5,149 bases of DNA, from assembly GCA_900321915.1 (NCBI GenBank), contig ONXW01000038.1, positions 1 to 5,149 of the forward strand, read 5' to 3'. Shown piece by piece: positions 1 to 5,149 of the stretch. The DNA is from an uncultured Eubacteriales bacterium. GTDB taxonomy: Bacteria > Bacillota > Clostridia > Lachnospirales > Lachnospiraceae. A program made the translations under genes and the position numbers. The first letter of the stretch is position 1, and every line of letters begins with the position of its first letter. The notes below the pieces were generated by a model, which saw only the letters and a list, made by a program, of their open reading frames with translations, was not told the DNA's origin and searched no databases.

Positions 1-723
1 CATGATGGCGTAGGTCTGGGCAAAGAGGGAGCTGACCGGATAGGTCAGGATCTTATAGCCCAGCTCACCGCAGTCCTTTGCGGTCATGCCGTCGTTAATG
101 CCCTTATTCCGGTAGAGGCCCAGGTGGATAGGGCCGTCGACCTTGGAGGGAAGCTCCAGGAGCTCCTGCTTGGTCTTCGGCAGGATCTTGACCATATCCG
201 CGCCTGCTTCCAGGTAGGCGTTTGCGCGCTCAATGGCCTCCTCATAGGGGGCGTCCGTGCGGGCGATGATAAGCATGTCTTCATCGACGCGGGCATCGAG
301 GGCCGCGTGGATCTTGCCGATCATCTCGCGCTGGGAGATGGTCTCGGCGGACTTGATGAAGGGGCAGTTCGGCGGCTGCTTCTGGTCTTCGATGAACAGG
401 CCGGCGACACCTGCCTGCTCGTACTCCCGTACGGTACGGACGACATTCAGCGCGTTGCCGAAGCCGCCTTCCGCATCCGCGAGTATCGGGATGTCGACCG
501 CGTCGCACATGTTCTTCAGCATGGTGACAGACTCGTTGATGGCCAGAAGGCCGGTGTCCGGTGTGCCCAGGATAACGCCGTGCATGCCGTATCCGGTGGT
601 TCCCATGACGTCGAAGCCGGTGGCTTCGATGGCCTTGGCGCTCAGGCAGTCATAGCCGCAGGGCGCGACAAGGTACTTGCGCTCCCAGAGGAGCTTGCGG
701 AGTTTTTTTCTCACGTGACTCAT
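1..723 (-). CDS. Isocitrate lyase/PEP mutase-superfamily enzyme (2-methylisocitrate lyase/dimethylmalate lyase/oxaloacetate decarboxylase-like), C-terminus missing
   Basis: A reading frame of 241 codons is open from the ATG at 721-723 to the window edge; the family is usually about 285-300 residues, so some 50 are missing. Seen: an N-terminal block with APCGYD (20-25), then TTGYG (42-46) and PDTGLL (55-60), a metal-binding DAEGGFGN (83-90; D83 and E85), IEDQ (111-114) and ARTDA (154-158). This is the order found in the PEP mutase/isocitrate lyase TIM barrel. Known: members cleave or decarboxylate 2-hydroxy or 2-oxo diacids using Mg2+, with a loop cysteine as acid/base in the lyases. Here the loop reads PPNCPFI (117-123): Cys120 is kept but the K-[KR]-C-G-H motif is not, so the substrate is open. 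The start is set by TAAGGAGG seven bases upstream. It lies 53 bp downstream of the HMG-CoA lyase-like gene and is probably cotranscribed with it. The family call is firm; the reaction is not. Confidence 0.88.
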   Translation of the reverse strand, partial: MSHVRKKLRKLLWERKYLVAPCGYDCLSAKAIEATGFDVMGTTGYGMHGVILGTPDTGLLAINESVTMLKNMCDAVDIPILADAEGGFGNALNVVRTVREYEQAGVAGLFIEDQKQPPNCPFIKSAETISQREMIGKIHAALDARVDEDMLIIARTDAPYEEAIERANAYLEAGADMVKILPKTKQELLELPSKVDGPIHLGLYRNKGINDGMTAKDCGELGYKILTYPVSSLFAQTYAIM

Positions 724-776
724 AGTGTTGCCTCCTTAGAATTGCATATATAAAAAGTATGGAATTATGTACTGTG

Positions 777-1709
777 TTATTTCGCACTCATCTTCTCAAT
801 GAGATCGCTGGAGAGGCCTGCGCGAAGGATATAGCTGTCGCCGGCTTTGTCCAGGATTCCCAGGAGCTTCCGTGAGAGTTCCATGACTTTCCGCACATCA
901 ATGCCGGTTTTGACGCCGGATTCCTCGCACATATTGACAACGTCTTCCGTGCTGATGTTGCCTGCCGCGTTGGGCACGAAGGGGCATCCGCCCAGGCCGG
1001 CGAAGGAAGAGTCAAACTGGGTCATGCCAGTCTCCATCGCGGCGAAAATATTGGCGATGGCGTTGCCTCTGGTATTGTGGAAGTGCAGCCACCAGGTTGC
1101 CTCCGGGTATTTTTCGCGCACGTGGGAGCAGATCTCATAGACCTGCGCGGGAACGCCCATACCGGAAGTATCAGAGAGAGAGATCTCCGAGATGCCGACA
1201 TTCAGGTAGGCTTCTACGATGGCATCGATCTGGTCCTGCGGGATTCTGCCGTCCCACGGGGAGCCGAAAGGCATGGAAATGGAACCGGAAATCTCCAGCC
1301 CGTTATCGTGAGCCGAAGTGACGCAGTCCCTGAATCCGGCAACGCTTTCCTCGGGCGTCATATTCAGGTTCTTAAGGTTATGTTCACGGCTGGCGGAGAC
1401 ATTCAGCTTGACCTTTTTGCAGCCGCAGTCCACTGCGCGCTGTACGCCGCGAAGGTTGGGGATCAGGCCCCGCATCTCGACGTTCGGGTATTTTCCGGCA
1501 ATGGCCTTGAAAAGTTCATCAGTATCAGCCATCTGGGGAACCTTCTTCGGGTGCATGAATGAACCCACCTCGATTACGGGGAATCCCGCTTCCACAAGAC
1601 CTTCCAGGAGCATCAGCTTATCGGCTGTGGATACAATCTGCTTCTCATTCTGCAGGCCGTCGCGGAGACCAACTTCGCAGATCCTGACTTCACCGGGCAA
1701 ATTCAACAT
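777..1709 (-). CDS. HMG-CoA lyase-family protein (hydroxymethylglutaryl-CoA lyase or related acyl-CoA lyase)
   Basis: A complete 310-residue protein, close to the usual 300-330 of bacterial HMG-CoA lyases. This DRE-TIM metallolyase family splits 3-hydroxy-3-methylglutaryl-CoA into acetyl-CoA and acetoacetate in the cytoplasm; relatives act on citramalyl-CoA-like esters. Seen: RDGLQNE (16-22; catalytic Arg16 and metal ligand Asp17), IEVGSF (46-51; Glu47), a SMPFGSPWDGR segment (145-155), SLSDTSGMGVP (177-187), HFHNT (209-213; metal ligands His209 and His211) and GLGGCPF (238-244; active-site Cys242), with Asn251 nine residues later. The spacing of these residues matches human HMGCL (R41, D42, E72, H233, H235, C266, N275). 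The start is the ATG at 1707-1709, seven bases after AGGAGG. The frame stays open upstream to a TTG at 1751, but no ribosome binding site is seen there. It is the first gene of the leftward unit, divergent from a LysR gene. The true substrate cannot be told from sequence. Confidence 0.9.
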   Translation of the reverse strand: MLNLPGEVRICEVGLRDGLQNEKQIVSTADKLMLLEGLVEAGFPVIEVGSFMHPKKVPQMADTDELFKAIAGKYPNVEMRGLIPNLRGVQRAVDCGCKKVKLNVSASREHNLKNLNMTPEESVAGFRDCVTSAHDNGLEISGSISMPFGSPWDGRIPQDQIDAIVEAYLNVGISEISLSDTSGMGVPAQVYEICSHVREKYPEATWWLHFHNTRGNAIANIFAAMETGMTQFDSSFAGLGGCPFVPNAAGNISTEDVVNMCEESGVKTGIDVRKVMELSRKLLGILDKAGDSYILRAGLSSDLIEKMSAK

Positions 1710-1716
1710 GGCATTT

Positions 1717-1722
1717 CCTCCT
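1717..1722 (-). promoter_or_regulatory. Ribosome binding site that decides the HMG-CoA lyase-like start
   Basis: A perfect AGGAGG on the minus strand lies seven bases before the ATG at 1709. It argues against the longer in-frame start at 1751 (a TTG with no Shine-Dalgarno), which would add 14 residues unlike the family N-terminus. A nearer ATG at 1714 is out of frame and only three bases from the site. Confidence 0.85.
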
Positions 1723-1781
1723 GTAATTACTCTGTCCCACACTCTCATCAAGTGCGGAAGATATGATTATTTTTCATTATT

Positions 1782-1810
1782 ATTTTAGCCCAAGCGCCAT
1801 TTCCAAGCAA
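1782..1810 (-). promoter_or_regulatory. Candidate sigma-A promoter of the leftward lyase unit
   Basis: Read leftward, a -10 of TAAAAT (1782-1787, five of six consensus bases) is preceded at exactly 17 bp by TTGCTT (1805-1810, three of six). Transcription would begin near 1775, giving a leader of about 65 bases. The weak -35 with a LysR-type box directly upstream fits a promoter that needs an activator. Predicted by eye only. Confidence 0.5.
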
Positions 1811-1823
1811 TACATTCTATGCA
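1811..1823. promoter_or_regulatory. Candidate LysR-type operator (T-N11-A dyad)
   Basis: TACATTCTATGCA is an imperfect palindrome with arms T-x-CAT and ATG-x-A around a three-base centre, and it fits the T-N11-A rule for LysR-family binding sites. It abuts the candidate -35 of the leftward unit, where an activator would touch RNA polymerase, and lies between the divergent genes. A short ATCG/CGAT dyad (1823-1832) follows directly. Binding by the adjacent regulator is inferred. Confidence 0.45.
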
Positions 1824-1851
1824 TCGACCGATTGACAAAACAGATGATAAG

Positions 1852-1872
1852 GCGTATCCGGCGGGATTACGC
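1852..1872. repeat. Inverted repeat in the divergent intergenic region
   Basis: GCGTATCC (1852-1859) is mirrored by GGATTACGC (1864-1872), giving eight paired bases per arm with one extra T in the right arm and a four-base GGCG centre. It contains a T-N11-A match (1857-1869). It lies roughly 70-90 bases before the LysR start and could be a second regulator site, for example for autoregulation. No T-run follows, so it is not a terminator. Confidence 0.4.
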
Positions 1873-1894
1873 TGTAGAAGTCAGGTCCGCTTTG

Positions 1895-1903
1895 TGCTAT
1901 TCT
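1895..1903 (+). promoter_or_regulatory. Possible extended -10 promoter of the LysR gene
   Basis: TGCTATTCT fits a TG-n extended -10 (hexamer TATTCT), about 37 bases before the ATG at 1940. No convincing -35 lies at the right distance; the TTGACA at 1832-1837 is too far upstream to pair with it. A TAGGAT at 1905-1910 is an alternative. Weak prediction. Confidence 0.3.
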
Positions 1904-1939
1904 TTAGGATAGAAATAAAGAAACAGGAGACTCTGTAAA

Positions 1940-2827
1940 ATGACACTGCTGCAGCTGCAATATTTCCGCGCACTGGCGAGAAACCTGCATTATACAAGGA
2001 CAGCGGAAGAACTTCATGTATCCCAGCCGAGCCTCAGCTACGCCATAAGCGGCCTGGAGGAAGAACTGGGGGTAAAACTGTTTGAAAAGAAAGGCAGGAA
2101 GACGACGCTCACGTCCTACGGCGAGCAGTTCCTGCCGTATGTCGATCAGGCCATGGCTTCCCTGGACGAGGGGAGGGCGGTGCTGGAAAAGATGACCATG
2201 AATTTCAGCCAGACCGTGCGCCTGGGGTATTTTCAGAGCATTTCCGCCTCCCTCATCCCTTCCGTGGTGGAGAGCTTCTATGAGAATCAGGAAAATGCCC
2301 CCATCCGCTTCAGTTTTTCCGAAGGATCCACCGTCCAGCTTATGGAAGGCCTGAGGAAAGGCGTCCTGGATATGGCATTTACCCTTCAGGCGGAGGATTG
2401 GGCTGAGTCCGTGTGTGTGCTCCGGCAGCCGCTTTACCTGGCTGTCCCGCGGGGCCATCACCTGGCCGAGAGAAACAGCGTTTCTTTCCGGGATTTCGCC
2501 GAAGAACCGCTGATACTACTGGAGAAGTCCAGTGTCCTGCGAAACCAGATGGACCACAGCTTCCGGCAGATAGGAAAGGTGGCGAACCAGGTTTTTGAGG
2601 TGCGGGAGTGCAACGCTGCCCTCCAGTATGTGGGGCTTCGGTTCGGGCTGGCAGTCGTCCCGCAGGTGACATACACGGACAGCGACAAGGTCACATTCAT
2701 CCCTATCTCGGAAAATGACCGGGAGTATGTGCGGACTGTCTACGCGGTAAGGAACAGGAACAGGATCCTGTCGCCGGCGGCACAGAAAGTATGGGGGCAC
2801 ATTGCGGGGCAGTTTGGAAAAAAATGA
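1940..2827 (+). CDS. LysR-type transcriptional regulator
   Basis: A 295-residue protein, the normal length for the family. Seen: an N-terminal winged helix-turn-helix with LQYFRALA (6-13), a recognition region around TAEELHVSQPSLSYAISGLE (21-40) and LGVKLFEKKGRKTTLT (43-58), followed by a linker helix (about 65-90) and a C-terminal ligand-sensing domain beginning VRLGYF (93-98) and extending to about 290. Known: such proteins act as tetramers on T-N11-A sites, usually activating a divergently transcribed gene when a small metabolite binds. The gene is divergent from the lyase unit, with a 230-bp shared control region holding a candidate box, so that unit is its likely target. It may also influence the aldehyde dehydrogenase gene 130 bp downstream. 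AGGAG (1925-1929) lies ten bases before the ATG. The ligand cannot be predicted. Confidence 0.93.
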   Translation: MTLLQLQYFRALARNLHYTRTAEELHVSQPSLSYAISGLEEELGVKLFEKKGRKTTLTSYGEQFLPYVDQAMASLDEGRAVLEKMTMNFSQTVRLGYFQSISASLIPSVVESFYENQENAPIRFSFSEGSTVQLMEGLRKGVLDMAFTLQAEDWAESVCVLRQPLYLAVPRGHHLAERNSVSFRDFAEEPLILLEKSSVLRNQMDHSFRQIGKVANQVFEVRECNAALQYVGLRFGLAVVPQVTYTDSDKVTFIPISENDREYVRTVYAVRNRNRILSPAAQKVWGHIAGQFGKK

Positions 2828-2841
2828 GTTTTCTTCATATT

Positions 2842-2857
2842 ATAGAGAATACTCTAT
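2842..2857. promoter_or_regulatory. Perfect dyad upstream of the aldehyde dehydrogenase promoter
   Basis: ATAGAG and CTCTAT form a perfect six-base inverted repeat around an AATA centre. It lies 22 bp upstream of the candidate -35 at 2880 and just after the LysR stop. The stem is AT-rich and lacks a following T-run, so a protein-binding operator is more likely than a terminator. The binder is unknown. Confidence 0.4.
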
Positions 2858-2879
2858 GAAATCTATCTGAAACAACGAT

Positions 2880-2907
2880 TTGATTTGTGAACCTGATTTG
2901 ATATAAT
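2880..2907 (+). promoter_or_regulatory. Strong sigma-A promoter with extended -10 for the aldehyde dehydrogenase gene
   Basis: A perfect TATAAT (2902-2907) is preceded by TG plus one base (2899-2901), an extended -10, and by TTGATT (2880-2885, four of six) at 16 bp. Transcription would start near 2914, leaving a leader of about 45 bases with an AAAGGATGG ribosome binding region (2943-2951) before the ATG. It is the best promoter match in the window. Confidence 0.7.
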
Positions 2908-2957
2908 AATGACAACAGAATTGTTTAGGCAGACGTTGCCGGAAAGGATGGATTATT

Positions 2958-4415
2958 ATGCCTCATGAAGTAACACCTGAAGAGATCGAAATGCTCAAAG
3001 AAAAGGTTGCCCGCGCGAGAAAGGCAGCTGATGTTATCGCAACCTATGACCAGGCGACTGTTGACAGACTGGTACAGAAGGTAGCTTCCGTTATTGCTGA
3101 TGCAACCACATGGGCACAGCTTTGCGACGAGGCCGTTGACGAGACCAGACTAGGTGACAAGGTTACCAAGAGAAACAAGAGAAACAAACTGAAACTCATT
3201 ACCCGTGAGTGCCTCAGAAAGAAATCCGTCGGCATGATCGAGTATGATGCAGACAAGGGTATCGCAAAGTATGCGAAGCCGGTCGGCGTTATCTGCTCTC
3301 TGGTTCCGACCACCAATCCGTGCCTTACACCGGCAGGACAGGTGCTCTATGCTATCAAGGCTAGAGACGTTATCATTTGCAGCCCGCATCCGCGTGCAAA
3401 AGTGACAACCAACAAGTGCATCGACATCATCCGCAAGGCCCTCGAAGAGGAAGGCGCACCGGCTGATATCATCCAGGGTATCGAGAAGCCGAGCATCGCG
3501 CTCACCCAGGAACTGATGAAGATGTGCGACCTCATCATCGCTACCGGCGGCAGACCGATGGTCCGCTCCGCATATTCCTCCGGTGTTCCGGCTTACGGTT
3601 CAGGCGCAGGTAATGCGACCGTTATCATCGACAACACAGCCAATACTCCCGAGAGAGCTGCTGAGGCTGCCATGAACACCAGAATTTCCAAGTGCTCTGA
3701 CTTCGGTTCCGGATGCTCCTGCGACGGAAACCTTGTCATCAGCGAGGAAGTGTATGACGGCGTGGTTGCAGCCCTGAAGAAAGAGGGCGGCTTCCTTCTT
3801 AACGAGGAGCAGGCTGAGAAGGTTAAGAACGTAATGTGGGATGAGACCGGACACAGACTTCCGGATACCGTAGCTATCAGCCCGCAGAAGCTTGCGCAGA
3901 CAGCAGGTTTCGAAGTTCCGGATTCCGCTAAGTTCCTTATGGTTACCGGCGGCGGTATGGAAGGCATCGGCAAGGATCATTTCTTCTCCTCCGAGAAGCT
4001 GACCACCCTTCTTACCCTCTTCAAGTATGAGGGCGAGTTCCAGAACGCGCTTGATATGATGCAGGCAATCTTCAACGTAGGCGGCAAGGGCCACTCCTGC
4101 GGTATCTACAGCTGGGATGATTCCCACATTGACCGCCTTGCTTCCTGCGCACCGGTTTCCCGTATCATGGTCCGCCAGCCGAACAACCGCGGCAACTCCG
4201 GTTCCGCATTCAACGGCATGCCGCCGACATCCTCCATGTCCTGCGGTACCTGGGGCGGCAACATCATCACCGAGAACATCAGCCTGAAGCAGTACATGAA
4301 CATCACCTGGGTGGCACGTCCGATTCTTGAGGATATGCCGGAGTCCAGAGTACTTCTTGGCCAGTTCTATCACTCTGATTTCGATACCGAGAAGAAGACT
4401 GTCATTGATGACTGA
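2958..4415 (+). CDS. CoA-acylating aldehyde dehydrogenase (sulfoacetaldehyde/succinate-semialdehyde/acetaldehyde dehydrogenase-like)
   Basis: A complete 485-residue protein of the NAD(P)-dependent acylating aldehyde dehydrogenase branch (EutE, SucD, SauS and the N-terminal half of AdhE). These cytoplasmic enzymes convert an aldehyde plus CoA to acyl-CoA, or the reverse. Seen: an N-terminal helical region (6-60), KPVGVICSLVPTTNP (107-121), a cofactor-binding region with IIATGGRPMVRSAYSSG (193-209) and AYGSGAGN (212-219), the catalytic segment FGSGCSCDGNLVI (249-261), which aligns with CASEQS in AdhE and makes Cys253 the likely nucleophile, and CGTWGGNIITENI (429-441), equivalent to the conserved GGN-x-x-[ST]EN block. 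There is no iron alcohol dehydrogenase half, so it is not AdhE, and no microcompartment targeting extension is evident. The C-terminal block resembles sulfoacetaldehyde dehydrogenases, but no taurine or isethionate genes are visible, so the substrate is unassigned. It is monocistronic, with its own promoter and terminator. Confidence 0.88.
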   Translation: MPHEVTPEEIEMLKEKVARARKAADVIATYDQATVDRLVQKVASVIADATTWAQLCDEAVDETRLGDKVTKRNKRNKLKLITRECLRKKSVGMIEYDADKGIAKYAKPVGVICSLVPTTNPCLTPAGQVLYAIKARDVIICSPHPRAKVTTNKCIDIIRKALEEEGAPADIIQGIEKPSIALTQELMKMCDLIIATGGRPMVRSAYSSGVPAYGSGAGNATVIIDNTANTPERAAEAAMNTRISKCSDFGSGCSCDGNLVISEEVYDGVVAALKKEGGFLLNEEQAEKVKNVMWDETGHRLPDTVAISPQKLAQTAGFEVPDSAKFLMVTGGGMEGIGKDHFFSSEKLTTLLTLFKYEGEFQNALDMMQAIFNVGGKGHSCGIYSWDDSHIDRLASCAPVSRIMVRQPNNRGNSGSAFNGMPPTSSMSCGTWGGNIITENISLKQYMNITWVARPILEDMPESRVLLGQFYHSDFDTEKKTVIDD

Positions 4416-4449
4416 TTAGAAACGACATCTGGGTAACACAATAAGCAGG

Positions 4450-4491
4450 GGGAAGCCGTCCGCGTAAAACCGGGCGGCTTCTTCTGTATTT
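4450..4491 (+). terminator. Intrinsic terminator after the aldehyde dehydrogenase gene
   Basis: GAAGCCGTCC (4452-4461) pairs with GGGCGGCTTC (4472-4481) in a ten-pair stem with one G-T wobble and a ten-base loop, extendable by two G-U pairs at the base. A T-rich tail with interruptions (4482-4491) follows. It lies 36 bp after the stop codon and separates this transcript from the downstream ATPase gene. Confidence 0.8.
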
Positions 4492-4526
4492 ACGGATAAA
4501 ACGTGAAGAATAATTGTAAAATCTAT

Positions 4527-4555
4527 TTCTCTTTTCCGGCAGAATCCTGTACAAT
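4527..4555 (+). promoter_or_regulatory. Candidate promoter of the MoxR-type ATPase gene
   Basis: TACAAT (4550-4555, five of six) has a weak TTCTCT (4527-4532) at 17 bp. Transcription would begin near 4562, immediately before the AAGGAGG ribosome binding site (4566-4572), giving a very short leader. It sits after the terminator, as expected for a new unit. Confidence 0.45.
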
Positions 4556-4580
4556 GTGAAATGAGAAGGAGGATTAGACT

Positions 4581-5149
4581 ATGAGTGAAACGACCTTTAA
4601 GGGCAGCAGCGAGTACGTGGCCTCGGAGGAACTGCTGAGCGCCGTAAACATTGCCATGACCCTGCAGAAACCGCTTCTCCTGAAGGGAGAGCCCGGAACG
4701 GGAAAAACCATGCTGGCCCAGTCCGTTGCGAATGCCCTGGATGCGCCGCTCTATATCTGGAATATCAAGTCCACCACCAAGGCCCAGGACGGCCTGTATG
4801 TGTATGACGTGGTCCAGCGTCTCTACGACAGCCAGTTCGGCGGCGAGGGCGTGGACGATATCGAGAAGTACGTGCACCTGGGACAGGTCGGCGAGGCGTT
4901 TGAGAGCGATAAAAGATGTATTCTGCTGATCGATGAGATTGACAAGGCGGACCTGGAGTTTCCGAATGACCTCCTTTGGGAGCTGGACCAGATGGAGTTC
5001 ACCATTCCCCAGACCGGCCGCACTGTGAAGGCGAAGCTCCGCCCGATTATCGTCATCACATCCAACGCGGAAAAAGAGCTTCCCGACGCATTCCTCAGGC
5101 GATGCATTTTCCATTATATAGAATTCCCGGACGAGGAGCTGATGCGGCG
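4581..5149 (+). CDS. MoxR-family AAA+ ATPase, C-terminus missing
   Basis: The frame is open from the ATG at 4581 to the window edge (189 codons plus two bases); family members are typically about 280-330 residues, so roughly a third is absent. Seen: Walker A GEPGTGKT (36-43), Walker B ILLIDEID (114-121), sensor-1 VITSN (158-162) and an arginine-finger region DAFLRRC (169-175). The segment IKSTTKAQDGLYVYDVVQRL (62-81) is characteristic of the CoxD-like MoxR branch. Known: MoxR ATPases act as chaperones that help insert cofactors or mature protein complexes, usually beside a von Willebrand factor A-domain partner. Inferred: such a partner may follow past the right edge. AAGGAGG lies eight bases before the start. 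The terminator upstream makes it independent of the aldehyde dehydrogenase gene. Confidence 0.92.
   Translation, partial: MSETTFKGSSEYVASEELLSAVNIAMTLQKPLLLKGEPGTGKTMLAQSVANALDAPLYIWNIKSTTKAQDGLYVYDVVQRLYDSQFGGEGVDDIEKYVHLGQVGEAFESDKRCILLIDEIDKADLEFPNDLLWELDQMEFTIPQTGRTVKAKLRPIIVITSNAEKELPDAFLRRCIFHYIEFPDEELMR

Noticed and set aside
124..753. A 209-codon rightward open frame
   Set aside because: It lies antisense to the PEP mutase-superfamily gene, which carries clear family motifs and a strong ribosome binding site; the translated frame shows no recognisable domain.
1077..1562. A 161-codon rightward open frame
   Set aside because: It is antisense to the HMG-CoA lyase-like gene, which carries all expected catalytic residues on the other strand.
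1710..1751. Longer N-terminus for the HMG-CoA lyase-like protein
   Set aside because: The upstream in-frame start is a TTG without a Shine-Dalgarno, while the ATG at 1709 has a perfect AGGAGG at seven bases and matches the family start.
1832..1837. Perfect TTGACA as a -35 for the LysR gene
   Set aside because: At 17 bp downstream the bases are TATCCG, a poor -10, and the better -10 candidates are some 60 bases away.
2842..2857. Dyad as a terminator of the LysR gene
   Set aside because: The stem is short and AT-rich and is not followed by a T-run, so it is unlikely to terminate transcription.
2958..3020. Microcompartment encapsulation peptide at the N-terminus of the aldehyde dehydrogenase
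   Set aside because: The N-terminal helix runs straight into the normal dehydrogenase fold without a separate amphipathic extension and linker, and no shell protein genes are nearby.
3600..4373. A 257-codon leftward open frame
   Set aside because: It is antisense within the aldehyde dehydrogenase gene, whose conserved motifs extend over the same stretch; no ribosome binding site or recognisable domain.
4416..5114. A 232-codon leftward open frame
   Set aside because: It is antisense to the MoxR gene, crosses its promoter and the terminator, and has no family motifs.

Overview
The window looks like the chromosome of an anaerobic Gram-positive bacterium of the Clostridia type (Lachnospiraceae or Oscillospiraceae-like). 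This is inferred from strong AGGAGG ribosome binding sites, sigma-A-like promoters with an extended -10, moderate GC, AT-rich intergenic gaps and an acylating aldehyde dehydrogenase. No RNA genes, CRISPR arrays, insertion sequences or long repeats are visible. Nothing marks the window as mobile.

Layout. Positions 1-1709 hold a leftward two-gene unit: an HMG-CoA lyase-family enzyme (777-1709), then an isocitrate lyase/PEP mutase-superfamily enzyme (1-723, running off the left edge). Positions 1710-1939 are a divergent control region with promoter-like elements and two dyads, one of them a T-N11-A LysR-type box beside the -35 of the leftward unit. A LysR-type regulator (1940-2827) reads rightward from it. 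After a 130-bp gap holding a perfect 6-bp-arm dyad and a strong extended -10 promoter comes a stand-alone CoA-acylating aldehyde dehydrogenase (2958-4415), closed by an intrinsic terminator. A separate unit then starts with a MoxR-family AAA+ ATPase (4581 to the right edge, incomplete).

How the genes may work together. The two leftward enzymes belong to families that cleave C-C bonds in short branched or dicarboxylic acids or their CoA esters. The divergent LysR gene is the obvious candidate regulator. The aldehyde dehydrogenase interconverts an aldehyde and an acyl-CoA and may belong to the same catabolic theme, but it has its own promoter, so that link is only positional. The substrate cannot be fixed from sequence. 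The most unusual point is the altered active-site loop of the PEP mutase-superfamily enzyme, which keeps a cysteine but lacks the usual K-[KR]-C-G-H motif. The MoxR gene appears unrelated to the catabolic genes. I see no clear evidence of a wholly new system; the lyase pair plus regulator is the best candidate for an unassigned pathway.
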